Source: a virus. From it: DNA of 29,228 bases. How positions within the stretch are numbered: the stretch's first letter is position 1; each line of letters starts with the position of its first letter. Position numbers and translations under genes: made by a program. Location: positions 1 to 29,228 of the IMG/VR virus record IMGVR_UViG_3300017917_000690; one strand, written 5' to 3'. This document shows, in pieces, positions 14,862-24,926 of the stretch. The notes below the pieces were generated by a model that was given only the letters and a program-made list of their open reading frames with translations, was not told the DNA's origin and searched no databases.

Positions 14862-15214
14862 GCGGGGGTTCTGAGTCGGGCGTGACATTCGATGACCTCC
14901 CTCTTATTGAATATGAGAGGGAGGTTTTTGCAGAATGCGGGGCCTGGAAGAATTTCATTGATTTGGAAGAATCTCTTAGCCTAGATGAGTTGCTTGAATT
15001 ATATGAAGCGACTATTGAGCGTCAGAATCGACAGATGAAGATGATTGCTGCCGCTTGGGGTGCAGAGATTGACGAATCCCCATCAGAACGAGGTAATTCT
15101 AGACCGGCATATGCTATCGACCCAGCAAAGGGTGGAGAGGCTACGCCGCTATTTGGCGAGCAAGAAGTTGCAAGTTTGCCAATTAATCTAGGATATACTA
15201 AAATGAATGAATAA
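14855..15214 (+). CDS. Tail assembly chaperone, frameshifted extension
   Basis: This -1-frame ORF has no ribosome-binding site before its first possible start (GTG 14882) and is best read as the second half of a fusion. The full product, 99 residues from the first gene plus 119 here, would be about 218 residues, like the gpGT protein of lambda. The extension is helical and acidic (FIDLEESLSLDELLELYEAT; RQNRQMKMIAAAWG), as usual for the T half that binds the tape measure. It ends 24 bases before the tape measure gene. Frameshift efficiency cannot be judged from sequence. Confidence 0.8.
   Translation, partial: RVGGGSESGVTFDDLPLIEYEREVFAECGAWKNFIDLEESLSLDELLELYEATIERQNRQMKMIAAAWGAEIDESPSERGNSRPAYAIDPAKGGEATPLFGEQEVASLPINLGYTKMNE
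14895..14925 (+). other. Strong hairpin followed by a T run inside the chaperone extension
   Basis: ACCTCCCTCT (14895-14904) pairs perfectly with AGAGGGAGGT (14916-14925). Two further A-T pairs and one G-T pair can close the loop to 5 bases, and TTTTT covers 14925-14929. It begins 39 bases after the slippery site. Confidence 0.7.
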
Positions 15215-15238
15215 AGTGTGATTTTTGGATGGTGAGAT

Positions 15239-18200
15239 ATGAGTGAAGTTAAAGGCCCTGGTGGTGTTTTTAGTGAAAAGTTCAGACTAGAAATTGAAGC
15301 AGACGCAAAAAATGTAAGAACTGCTACAGAAGAACTAAGGCATCTACAGGCCGAATATAAAAAGTACCTAGCACTTCTAGCAAAGGCTCAGGCTCAAGGT
15401 AATAAGGGCATGGAGTCAATCCGCACAACAAGAGTTCAGGCTGAATACGCTAACCTTACAGGCCAGATGAAGAAGATGCTTTCGGTAAAAACTGCCGAAA
15501 AGCTTAAGAAAGAACAAAAGGCTTTTGAAGATTTAAGAGGCGAAGCGAAGAGACTTACTGAGCAGTATAAGCAGTTAGATGCTAGTAAGAACACATTTAC
15601 AAGAGGCTTTGGCGGATTAAAAACCAAGCAAAATAAAGAAGATTTTAAGAAGTGGCAAGCGGCAATGAATTCTGCTGGACTTCCAATTGTTGGTCGTCCA
15701 AAATCTATTGAGATGGCAGTTGCCAACTTTAGAAATCTAAAATCATCACTCAATGATATAAATAAGGCCGGTATTGCAACCAAGGGAACGGTCACAGCAC
15801 TTGAAACCGGACTTCCAAGCGCATTTAAATCTGGACTATCTTTTGCTCAAAGATTCCAGATTCAGTTGGGTGCTGTTAGAAAAGACCTAAACTCACTATT
15901 CTATAACCTGCACAATCATGCTAAGGATACACAATGGCTAGGACGCCAGATGATCCAGGGTATTACCGTTCCAGTTCTAGGACTTGGAGCAATGGCTTTA
16001 TATGCATTTAATGATGTTAATAGATCAATGCTACAGGTTAAGAAGTTGTTCAATTTTGAGGGCGACTTTGAAGCAATGCAGAAAGATATTAGAGAGGTTG
16101 CTCATGAGTTTGCTTTGACAGACAATGCAGTAACAAAACTTTATGAGGATATTGCAGCCCTAGGTGTTAAAGACCCTGGCGAAATTAAGAAGTGGGCTGG
16201 TGGTGTAGCACAGATTGCACAGTTGGGCGATGTTAACCTAGGAGATGCAACTACTCTATTCAGAGTTATGAATGCTACATTTGCAAATGGTGATGTTGAT
16301 AAAACTAATAAGATCATGGCAGAACTCAATGCTGTTGTAGACGAGTCATCAATTAGATTGAAAGACCTAGTTGCAACACTTCCAACTGCTGCACCAGTTA
16401 TGAAGCAGTTGGGATTTGACGCTGCTGGAACTGCTATTGCGCTAACATCAATGTATAAGCGTGGTATCGACGCCAACGTTGCTGCTCACGCTTTATCATT
16501 TGGTATGCAAAGAATTGCTGTTCCAACAGCCAAGGGTAAGGAAGCGATGGATTCACTTGGAATTTCATTCTTCAATGCCGCTGGAATGTTCACTGATGCA
16601 GATAGAAATCTTGCAAACTTTGCTCTAACCGTAGAGAATCTTGCTCCGCAGGATAGGCTAAAGGTTCTTGGTGATATTTTCCAGACTAGACAGGCAAATA
16701 AGTTCTCAGCAATGTTTGAGGATATGGCAAAGGGACTTCACGAGATTCAAAACGCCAGCAAAGATGGAATAATTACAAAAGATGAATTTGCCACATTTAC
16801 ATCTGACTATGCAAGAACAATGGCTGCATCTGGAAAAATTGCAGTTGAGGGTATGGAAGATATTCAAAATAGATATGATAATCTATGGAAGAAATTCCGT
16901 GATGACCCAACAATGCAATTGGACAGATTGAAAGGTGATTTTAAGGCCATTTTAATTAGTCTTGGTAACCTAATAGTTCCAGCATTATTGCAAGCAGGAG
17001 AGAAGGTTCTTGCGTTCTTTGAAAAGTTAAACTCAATGCCAAACTTTGTAAAGAAGGGCATTGCCGCTGTTGTGCTTTTGGCCGCAGCAATGGGTCCAAC
17101 TATTTATGCATTTGCTCAGTTGGAGCATTCAATTGCTACATTTGGTCGTATTGCAACCGCTGTTCTTCCAAAGGCATATAAAGATATTGACAAGGTTCAG
17201 GCAATTAAATTGTTTAATGAAAATCCTGACCGTACAGATATTGCCCAGGTTGGAAATAGATTTGTTAAGTTGAAGGAAGGAAAGGGCGCTCCAAAGGGTG
17301 GTAAGGTACTAACAAAAGATACTCTTGAGTTAACAGCGGCAGAGAAAAAACTTGAATTGCAACTTGATGCTACAAATGAAGAGATTCGTGAGCAGGCAGC
17401 ATCATTAACTGCCGATTCAAAAGCGACTTCAAAAACAAGCGGAAGAACACAAAGGCTTGCTCGTGAAAAAGCGTTGCTTGAAGATCAGGTAAAAGAGGGA
17501 GAAAAAGCAAGAAAGAAGATTGAGAAATTTGCTGATAAAAAGACTGTATTATCTCCAAAGAAACTATTAAAGCTTGACAATCTTGTTAAAGATGGTGAAG
17601 ATGCTGGTAAAAAACTTGAAAAGATGCTTGCCATAGAAGGAAGAAGATCGGGTAAAGCATGGGGGCTTGAAGCAACAAGAGGTATTAAGTCATCATTATC
17701 TTCTAAGTTATCAGGTATTGGGAAATTGTTCTCTAGATTAATGCCAAATGGAAAGGGAAATGGTCTTGGATCACTTATGGCTCAAGACTTCTCGCTTGCA
17801 AAAAAAGAGGCCAGTGGATTAAAAGGAGTTTTATCTGGACTGTTTGCTGGCGGCAAGACAGGCGCTACAGAGATGGGGTCATCAGTTATGAAGATGGCTC
17901 TTTCATTTGGCAAATTCACAGTTATAATTGGAGTTGTTATTGCTATTGGTGCATTGCTAATGACAATGTTCAAAGACTGGCAAAAAGGTTTTAAGATAAT
18001 AAGAAATGTTATCGCACAGCCACTTGCAAATCTAAAAGAGGCGTTTTCAAGGCTTGGACAGGCATTTTCTGAAATTGGCGATAAATTCAAGGGGGTTATT
18101 GGAGAACTTGGCGGCGGAGATGGTCAAGGGAAGAACACTTTAGACTTCTGGCAAACCATTGGTAAATATATTGGTAAAGTAATCAATCTAGTTGCTGCAT

Positions 18201-20287
18201 CAATAGCATTGCTTGCAGAGGGTGTTAAGGCTGCGTGGCCGCTAATTAGCGGTGTTGCGTATGTCGTAAAAGATGTTATTGCAATGGTATCTGCCGCTAT
18301 ATCAGGAGATTGGAATACAGCATTCCAATACTTCTTCGCAATTGTATATGAATTTATTCGTCCTGTAATTGGATTATTTGAACTTCTACTTAATGCTGTA
18401 ATATGGACAATGCAGAGAATTGTCAATGTTGTATTCGGAGCGTTTAAGCCAGTTCAGGCATTGATTAATGGATTCCTTGGATTGTTTAGCGATGCAAAAA
18501 TGACACTTGTTGACGATGCAGAAAAGAGTATTAACGATGCATTACAGGGGGCAGCCGATTTCAACCTAGTTGACTGGATGGATGATATGTTCAGAAACAA
18601 TATGCCAAAGGTTGATATGGGCGATAATGTTGATGTTAATATTCCTGAGGATAAGGCAAAAGAAAGTGGAGATAATTTTGCTAATGACTTTACTAATCAA
18701 GCAAATGAAAGAATTCCTGATGCATTAGCAGAAGGTGTAAAAGATTGGCTTCCAGAGTGGCTATCTGCTGTAAAGAGCCGTCTACAGAAGCAGATCGAGG
18801 AATTGAAGAAGTCTGCTCAGAAGGCATTTGAGGCTTCTCAAAAGGCTCAGATGGATGCTCTAGATGGAAAGATTAAGGCAATTGATGACCTAGAAGAAGC
18901 AGAGCAGCGTCTATATGAAGAGCAGCAGTATATTGAGAAAAGAAAGGAAATGCTATATAAGCGTAGCATTGATATTCAGAATTATCAGAGAAATCGTGCC
19001 TTGGCAATTTATGAGGGACGAATTGATGATGCACGTATGCTTGATCTTGAGGAACAAAAAAATAAGCATGATTTTAATAAAGAACTAAAGAACCTTGAAG
19101 ATGAAAGATCAAGAGCACTTCTAAAGCAGCAGAGAGATGCACAAAGAAAGGCTATTGAAAAAGAAAAAGAAGAGTTAGGAAAGAGACAGGAAATTGAGAA
19201 AGAGGCATTTGAAAAGTCTCTTGAGCAAATAACAGAGTATACTCCTAGAACAGTTGCCGAGTATGAAAAGATGCTTGGTGGAATCAGCGGCCTTGTTAAT
19301 CAGTACGGTGGAGAGTGGCCTGTAGCGGCTGGTACTGCAATGACAAATATGGCCCTGGCATTCCAACAGGCCAATGAAGATATTCGTCAGGACTTCTCAT
19401 GGAGTGGTCTTGCTTCAATAACATCATGGATGGCTGCATTTGCTGCTCCTGACGTTATTGAAATGCTTAGAGCGCAAAGCGCAGGAAACGGCTCTGCTGT
19501 TAAGGATGGGTTTGATTCTGGAATGGCCGGAATTGGTGATGATCCATTTGCAGAAATGAGAGATAATTCTAAGTTTACAATGGATGAGATGGGCAAGGAT
19601 CTATTCGACTTCGGAAAGGATATTGGAAAGTTTTGGGACTCTATTGGTAGCGGCTCGTCAGTAAATCTTGATGCCATATTGAAAGATTTCTGGAATGGCG
19701 TAGAAGAAATTAAGGGATGGTTCGGAAGGCTTCCAGAGGCAGTTTTTGGAAGTCTAAGAAATGCTCTTGCGGGATGGGGAAATATAATATTTGAATTTAT
19801 TGAGGGATTGATTGAAACTGGAAGGCAGGCTATTAATGCAATGCCCGGGCCTGATATTGCTCCGATTAAACTTCCACGATTCGACCGTGTATATGCAACC
19901 GGAGGTTTGGTAACAAATGGAATGACAGCATTGGCTGGTGAGGGTGCCTATCCAGAATTCGTAATTCCTACCGATCCTAAGTACCGCTCAAATGCTATGC
20001 GTCTAACTGGACAACTAGTTTCACAACTAAATGGTAAATCATATAGTCGTGCAGGAACATCATCTGCAACATTGAATGGAAATGTTGCAAGTGTAGCCGG
20101 TGCTGCTGCTGATGCCGCTGGAACAACATTCATTATTGACACAATGATCGGAGAGGAACAGTGGTTTAATAAGAATATGAAAAGATGGGACAAGACAGTT
20201 GCTGAAAAGAAGGCAACAGCAACAGGCTCTCAGAAGAGAGTTATTTCAAAGTATAATGATAACCAACGTGGAGGCTGGTCAAGATGA
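15239..20287 (+). CDS. Tape measure protein
   Basis: 1682 residues. The start ATG has a poor site (GGTGAG). Residues about 6-60 are helical and Lys/Glu-rich. A TP901-type tape-measure core spans about 231-500 (QWLGRQMIQGITVPVLGLGA; EFALTDNAVTKLYEDIAALG; LDATTLFRVMNATFA-like segments; KRGIDANVAAHALSFGMQRI). Hydrophobic segments occur near 602-626, 891-911, 976-1022 and 1028-1069. A long charged coiled coil spans about 1182-1330. A Gly-rich C-terminal part ends near YATGGLVTNGMTALAGEGAYP, a motif often seen near the end of tape measures. It sets tail length and helps DNA entry. At 0.15 nm per residue the tail would be about 250 nm. It overlaps the next gene by 4 bases. Confidence 0.9.
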   Translation: MSEVKGPGGVFSEKFRLEIEADAKNVRTATEELRHLQAEYKKYLALLAKAQAQGNKGMESIRTTRVQAEYANLTGQMKKMLSVKTAEKLKKEQKAFEDLRGEAKRLTEQYKQLDASKNTFTRGFGGLKTKQNKEDFKKWQAAMNSAGLPIVGRPKSIEMAVANFRNLKSSLNDINKAGIATKGTVTALETGLPSAFKSGLSFAQRFQIQLGAVRKDLNSLFYNLHNHAKDTQWLGRQMIQGITVPVLGLGAMALYAFNDVNRSMLQVKKLFNFEGDFEAMQKDIREVAHEFALTDNAVTKLYEDIAALGVKDPGEIKKWAGGVAQIAQLGDVNLGDATTLFRVMNATFANGDVDKTNKIMAELNAVVDESSIRLKDLVATLPTAAPVMKQLGFDAAGTAIALTSMYKRGIDANVAAHALSFGMQRIAVPTAKGKEAMDSLGISFFNAAGMFTDADRNLANFALTVENLAPQDRLKVLGDIFQTRQANKFSAMFEDMAKGLHEIQNASKDGIITKDEFATFTSDYARTMAASGKIAVEGMEDIQNRYDNLWKKFRDDPTMQLDRLKGDFKAILISLGNLIVPALLQAGEKVLAFFEKLNSMPNFVKKGIAAVVLLAAAMGPTIYAFAQLEHSIATFGRIATAVLPKAYKDIDKVQAIKLFNENPDRTDIAQVGNRFVKLKEGKGAPKGGKVLTKDTLELTAAEKKLELQLDATNEEIREQAASLTADSKATSKTSGRTQRLAREKALLEDQVKEGEKARKKIEKFADKKTVLSPKKLLKLDNLVKDGEDAGKKLEKMLAIEGRRSGKAWGLEATRGIKSSLSSKLSGIGKLFSRLMPNGKGNGLGSLMAQDFSLAKKEASGLKGVLSGLFAGGKTGATEMGSSVMKMALSFGKFTVIIGVVIAIGALLMTMFKDWQKGFKIIRNVIAQPLANLKEAFSRLGQAFSEIGDKFKGVIGELGGGDGQGKNTLDFWQTIGKYIGKVINLVAASIALLAEGVKAAWPLISGVAYVVKDVIAMVSAAISGDWNTAFQYFFAIVYEFIRPVIGLFELLLNAVIWTMQRIVNVVFGAFKPVQALINGFLGLFSDAKMTLVDDAEKSINDALQGAADFNLVDWMDDMFRNNMPKVDMGDNVDVNIPEDKAKESGDNFANDFTNQANERIPDALAEGVKDWLPEWLSAVKSRLQKQIEELKKSAQKAFEASQKAQMDALDGKIKAIDDLEEAEQRLYEEQQYIEKRKEMLYKRSIDIQNYQRNRALAIYEGRIDDARMLDLEEQKNKHDFNKELKNLEDERSRALLKQQRDAQRKAIEKEKEELGKRQEIEKEAFEKSLEQITEYTPRTVAEYEKMLGGISGLVNQYGGEWPVAAGTAMTNMALAFQQANEDIRQDFSWSGLASITSWMAAFAAPDVIEMLRAQSAGNGSAVKDGFDSGMAGIGDDPFAEMRDNSKFTMDEMGKDLFDFGKDIGKFWDSIGSGSSVNLDAILKDFWNGVEEIKGWFGRLPEAVFGSLRNALAGWGNIIFEFIEGLIETGRQAINAMPGPDIAPIKLPRFDRVYATGGLVTNGMTALAGEGAYPEFVIPTDPKYRSNAMRLTGQLVSQLNGKSYSRAGTSSATLNGNVASVAGAAADAAGTTFIIDTMIGEEQWFNKNMKRWDKTVAEKKATATGSQKRVISKYNDNQRGGWSR

Positions 20288-20691
20288 GTGTATTATTTTT
20301 CCCCGCAGCGATATGGGTAGATAACCAACCATTGACAGATCAGGGCAGAGCACCAGTTGAAGTCTCAAGAGATGAGCGATCAGATATTGTTGAACTTGCA
20401 ACTGGTAAAAGAAAAAAATATATTAAGGCTATTAAACATACATTTAGAACAAGTTGGAGTTGGCTTGTAGACGAAGATTCTGATACAATTGATGGTGGTT
20501 ATGCGAGAAAAAGTATTAAGGATAATTTCGGATATTCTGGCGACGTACACACGTTGAGATTCTTTGACGCAAATGGTGAGTGGACAGAATACACAGTTTT
20601 TGTCAGTGGATATAACGAAACCCTTATAAGACGTGATCCGAACAGCGGGCGTCATTTTTGGGAGGTTTCAATTGATTTCGAGGAACAGTGA
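20284..20691 (+). CDS. Small tail-tip protein, Dit-like by position
   Basis: 135 residues, start overlapping the tape measure stop (ATGA). Beta-rich, with FPAAIWVDNQPLTDQGRAPV at the start, HTFRTSWSWLVDEDSDTIDG in the middle and a closing RHFWEVSIDFEEQ strand. Location directly after the tape measure and before the hub is where the distal tail protein usually lies; at 135 residues it would be only the N-terminal ring domain. No sequence motif is decisive. It could also be a small tube-closing protein. Confidence 0.6.
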   Translation: MSVLFFPAAIWVDNQPLTDQGRAPVEVSRDERSDIVELATGKRKKYIKAIKHTFRTSWSWLVDEDSDTIDGGYARKSIKDNFGYSGDVHTLRFFDANGEWTEYTVFVSGYNETLIRRDPNSGRHFWEVSIDFEEQ

Positions 20692-20696
20692 GATAG

Positions 20697-23600
20697 ATGA
20701 TAACAGTTACAGATACATTAGCAGATGCAATAATTGACAACTCACAGTATGTAACTGCATCTATAACAGCACGATTTGCTGACAATAGATATAACGATAA
20801 TATCGTATGGTCTAGTTCATCAGAGTTTTTTGAGAATCAAATTCTCAGAAACTCTCCATTTGTTTATTGGAGATTTGATGATCTTGTTTTTGCTCCTACA
20901 AAAACAGGCGATCTATCTGGAAATGGAATTTACGGAACTCTTACAGACGTTGCATATGCAGAATCAGCCATTCAGAGAATTTACAAGCCAATGGAACTTG
21001 TTTCAGATTCTTTTAACAGGGCAAATAGCACAGATGGTTTAGGCGCTCTTTCGTCAAACTCAAAATATGTATGGAACACAGACCCATTCACAATTTGGGG
21101 AATTGACACAAATGAAGCATATATTGTTGACAAAGACAACTCTTCAAACGCAGATGATCTAAGTTTTGCCTGGATTGATACAAATGGTCCTGATGGATAT
21201 ATTGAATGCACAATTGGTTCTGGAACTATTCCAGACGGATTCGGCCTTGTTTGTAGATATATCGACAGAAATAATTATATTGCATGGAAGTATACCCCTG
21301 GTGTTGGTACGCATTCGATTAGGCAGGTTGTTGACGGAACTGGAACAACACTAGATTTTGCTCTAGGAACATTTACAAATGGTGATGTTGTAAAATTTGA
21401 ATTTGTCAATCAAGAGGTTAAAATATATAAAAATGGAACTTTAACTACTGTTGACACAGTAATAACAGATGATCAATTTTTAACAGCAACAAATCATGGA
21501 ATGTTTATTGAGGCTGGCGTTGCAACATCTGTTGATGCACGCTGGAACTCAATTGAGATTGATACATATGATGTTATAGATTATGCCGGGACATTCAATG
21601 GGACAAGTTCTGTTGTAACGTCAACCACCCTTCCAACCACAATTCCTTATACAGATGATATTACAGTTGGAATGTGGATTAAGCCTACAGATATAAGTGC
21701 TCAATATTATTATGCATCAGAATGGGATGGTATTGCAACTCCAACGTTTGCAATTTTAAATGATGGAAGTAAACTATCATTCTTTCTTACAGATGATCTT
21801 GGAAATACAAATCAGTATGATACTTCTCCTGGCGCTCTACAACTCAATGAATGGTCTTTCTTTGTTGCAACAAAGAAAGATAATTTTGTAACATTATATG
21901 TCAATGGAAGTAGTGTAGGATCATATTATGCAAACTATAGCATATTAAATGATGGTACTGAAATTGCTGTCGGGGCAAATCCTGTTGGCTCAAATTATTC
22001 ATATGGATATATTGATGAGTTCTTCGTTTTAAAATCAGGGCTTACAGATAGACAAGTTGAAATGATGTATAAGTGTGGTTTGAATACAGGAACATTTATA
22101 GGCGCTGGAAAACATTTTACTGCTGATCAGGCTATTAATGGATTTACTGAGGAATCTATCTCATGGGCAGTTCTAGACGGGCTGGATGAGTATGAAAATT
22201 GTATTGTTTCAAATGGTACTTATAAAGTTTTAAATAGCACAGTGGCTGCAAATTCAGAATATGGATGGTGGTCAAGGAGCAAGTCTGCTGCGACATTATT
22301 CACAGATGATGAAATTGCGTGGTTTGAATTTGATGAAAGAAAAGGGAATAAACTTATTGTATCAACTGGATATCTATATGGAAGATTGCAGGATATCAAC
22401 TATTACTATAGATCGGCAGGAGTAATAACTTCTGGAACCGCTTCATTTGCCGAGGGTGAGTCAATTGTCGAGATTGACCTAGGCGCTGATTATGATATTG
22501 ACGGCTTTGGAATAGAGATGGTTTCAACGTGGAACGACTCTGATTATGGAAGAATCTTTGAAGCCGATCTTGTCTATGATGTTGATATAACAGATTATAT
22601 TGTGTCGTTTAACTTTACAAAGTCAAGAGAAAATTACGACTCAACATTGCCAATTGGGCTTACAGCATCTAATACTCTTAATATCACTCTTGATAATACA
22701 GAGTTAACATTTAATGCATTTGGTACAAATACACTCGCTCCATATATTGCTGATGGTACAGAATTCTTTGTAACTCTAGCATGGCAAACAGATGCGGGAG
22801 AAGAGTCTATAAAGGTTGTAGATTCTATGTATGCTGATTCATGGGATATATCTTCCAGCGGAATGACAGTAAGCGTGGATTGTAGAGACTGGTCAAAGTT
22901 TATTCAGGAAACCACAAATGATATTGGGTTTATGATGACAAATTCAACGGTCGGAAGGGCTGTTGATAAGGCGATGAAGTCTGCCGGATTCCCAGCAAGA
23001 AAGATTATATATTATGATACATACTATCATTCACTTGTTACAGATAGACCAATGGCTTTGTGGAGAATGTCAGATACAGATGGAGCGACAGTATCAGATG
23101 AGGGCGGGAACTTTGATGGAACCGCAACAGATATCTCGTTTATAACTCAGGGAGTGCAAAGCATTGTTCCTCAGTATCAGAATGCTCCTGCTTATACAAT
23201 TGATAGAAACAATACATCTATATCTGATCCAGATAGACTACCATTCTATTCAACATCTTTTGATGGAACGGCAGATGGAAGTTATGAAATTCCAACAACA
23301 GCAGAATTAGATATTGAGGGTGATTTTACAATAGAATGTGTTGTTAAATTTGGCATGACACCGGGAGTAAGTGATCCATATTCATTTATAATTGGAAAAC
23401 TAAGCGATGGTGCTGTTGATGGCTATGGAATAACGATGCATTATGTTAGTGCGGATGATAACAGACTTGAGTTTATAGTTGGAACTACTGGTGATGGTGG
23501 TTATATACTTAATAAGGTTTATACAGATGCAGAGGTTTTAGCGCAGCCAACTGTTCATATTGTGGCAAGAAAAAATGGAAGTGACGTTGAGTTATGGGTA

Positions 23601-24926
23601 GACGGGGTTTTGGAAGATTCAGGGATTTTGACTGACCCTGTTGTAGACACAACAACAAACTCACTCGGAATAGGCGCTGTATATACTTCATTGGGTGCTG
23701 CATATGCATGGGTTGGAACTTTAGGTCCAATTACAATGTGGAATAGACCACTCACAGATGCAGAGATAGCAAGACATTATACATCATACATGTTAGAAAA
23801 GATATATGTATTTAATTATCTATTTTTTATCGACTCAACACCTTGGGATGGTATGCTTGAGTTTGCAACAGCAGATGTTGGAATCTTCTATCTTGATGAA
23901 GATGGATACTTCAATTATGAATATGGAAATACATTCCACGAAACAGTCTTTGATAGACATAGAACATCACAGTATACAATAACTGACGAAGAGCATATTA
24001 AGGATGGAAGTTATAATGTTGAGGTACAAGCAAATAGAGTCATCGTAACTGTCAATCCGCTTATCACACTTAACACTGGATATGACAGTGTTTGGCGTGC
24101 CCAGGGTGGCGAATCATTGGCGGTGACAACGCTTACCGCTGATTGTGCAATTGATGCTTTATCAATTGATGTGACCGATACTGAAAATCCATTGTGGCTG
24201 ACGGCGGGGTATCTAAAAATTGATGATGAAATTATAGGATATTCTGGAAAAACTCTTACGTCATTAACTGGACTAACAAGGGGGCTATTCGGAACAAAAG
24301 CAGCCACTCATTCTAACGGAGCATTAGTTAGAGAGACACGTCACTACGAAATAGAGTATAGTAGTAAGCCTGTGGTTGCTGTGAAGTATCCATTCCTCAC
24401 AGCCAAAGAATTCGATATGCAGGCGGATATTGATAAGTTCGTTACTACTCCATTCAAGGCAGAGGTAATTGTTTCAGCGAATGAAACAAATGCTGAGGGA
24501 GACTTGGTAATTCTAGAAGGAAAAAATCCTGTTACAGATATTGAAAACTTCTTTGCAATTGCTGGTATTCCATTGGAGCCAAAGAAGAGTGATGAAAAGG
24601 TTGTTAAGGAAGTAAGAGAAATTTCTGCCGGGATTAAAAGATCAAGACCAAAAGAAATAACAATTGATAATCAGTTCATTCAAGATAAGGCATATGCATC
24701 ACTTCTAGCAGAGTTTATATTGAAATACTTCGGTGTAAAGGTTCCAATTATAACAGTAGAGGTAACAGGAATTCCTCAGTTGCAACTTGGTGATCTTATC
24801 ACCATTGAGAAATTTGAGAAATTGGGGATTTATAATGTTGACTGGTGGGTAATTGAATCATCAATGAATTTTGATGGTGGATTATCACAGACACTAACAC
24901 TAAGGCAGTATACAGAGGGATTATAA
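20697..24926 (+). CDS. Tail hub / tail-tip protein carrying lectin-like domains
   Basis: 1409 residues; GAGGAAC lies about 10 bases before the ATG. Hub segments: about 578-775 (SFNFTKSRENYDSTLPIGL; SGMTVSVDCRDWSKFIQ) and the C-terminus about 1035-1409, which includes a compact beta domain (TAGYLKIDDEIIGYSG ... GLTRGLFGTKAATHSNGALV, about 1141-1216) common in phage hub proteins and a closing strand set with LQLGDLITIEKFEK. Inserted are two LamG/concanavalin-type domains. One begins at 47-88 (FVYWRFDD), is interrupted by another sugar-binding-like domain at 101-288, and resumes at 297-461 (ITVGMWIKP). The other spans about 778-1035 (MALWRMSD; NRPLTDAEIARHYTSY). It would form the tail tip and bind host sugars. 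Enzyme motifs are not evident. Confidence 0.75.
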   Translation: MITVTDTLADAIIDNSQYVTASITARFADNRYNDNIVWSSSSEFFENQILRNSPFVYWRFDDLVFAPTKTGDLSGNGIYGTLTDVAYAESAIQRIYKPMELVSDSFNRANSTDGLGALSSNSKYVWNTDPFTIWGIDTNEAYIVDKDNSSNADDLSFAWIDTNGPDGYIECTIGSGTIPDGFGLVCRYIDRNNYIAWKYTPGVGTHSIRQVVDGTGTTLDFALGTFTNGDVVKFEFVNQEVKIYKNGTLTTVDTVITDDQFLTATNHGMFIEAGVATSVDARWNSIEIDTYDVIDYAGTFNGTSSVVTSTTLPTTIPYTDDITVGMWIKPTDISAQYYYASEWDGIATPTFAILNDGSKLSFFLTDDLGNTNQYDTSPGALQLNEWSFFVATKKDNFVTLYVNGSSVGSYYANYSILNDGTEIAVGANPVGSNYSYGYIDEFFVLKSGLTDRQVEMMYKCGLNTGTFIGAGKHFTADQAINGFTEESISWAVLDGLDEYENCIVSNGTYKVLNSTVAANSEYGWWSRSKSAATLFTDDEIAWFEFDERKGNKLIVSTGYLYGRLQDINYYYRSAGVITSGTASFAEGESIVEIDLGADYDIDGFGIEMVSTWNDSDYGRIFEADLVYDVDITDYIVSFNFTKSRENYDSTLPIGLTASNTLNITLDNTELTFNAFGTNTLAPYIADGTEFFVTLAWQTDAGEESIKVVDSMYADSWDISSSGMTVSVDCRDWSKFIQETTNDIGFMMTNSTVGRAVDKAMKSAGFPARKIIYYDTYYHSLVTDRPMALWRMSDTDGATVSDEGGNFDGTATDISFITQGVQSIVPQYQNAPAYTIDRNNTSISDPDRLPFYSTSFDGTADGSYEIPTTAELDIEGDFTIECVVKFGMTPGVSDPYSFIIGKLSDGAVDGYGITMHYVSADDNRLEFIVGTTGDGGYILNKVYTDAEVLAQPTVHIVARKNGSDVELWVDGVLEDSGILTDPVVDTTTNSLGIGAVYTSLGAAYAWVGTLGPITMWNRPLTDAEIARHYTSYMLEKIYVFNYLFFIDSTPWDGMLEFATADVGIFYLDEDGYFNYEYGNTFHETVFDRHRTSQYTITDEEHIKDGSYNVEVQANRVIVTVNPLITLNTGYDSVWRAQGGESLAVTTLTADCAIDALSIDVTDTENPLWLTAGYLKIDDEIIGYSGKTLTSLTGLTRGLFGTKAATHSNGALVRETRHYEIEYSSKPVVAVKYPFLTAKEFDMQADIDKFVTTPFKAEVIVSANETNAEGDLVILEGKNPVTDIENFFAIAGIPLEPKKSDEKVVKEVREISAGIKRSRPKEITIDNQFIQDKAYASLLAEFILKYFGVKVPIITVEVTGIPQLQLGDLITIEKFEKLGIYNVDWWVIESSMNFDGGLSQTLTLRQYTEGL

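Noticed and set aside
14882-15214. Second chaperone ORF as an independent gene from GTG 14882
   Set aside because: No ribosome-binding site; the slippery heptamer and open -1 frame explain it better.
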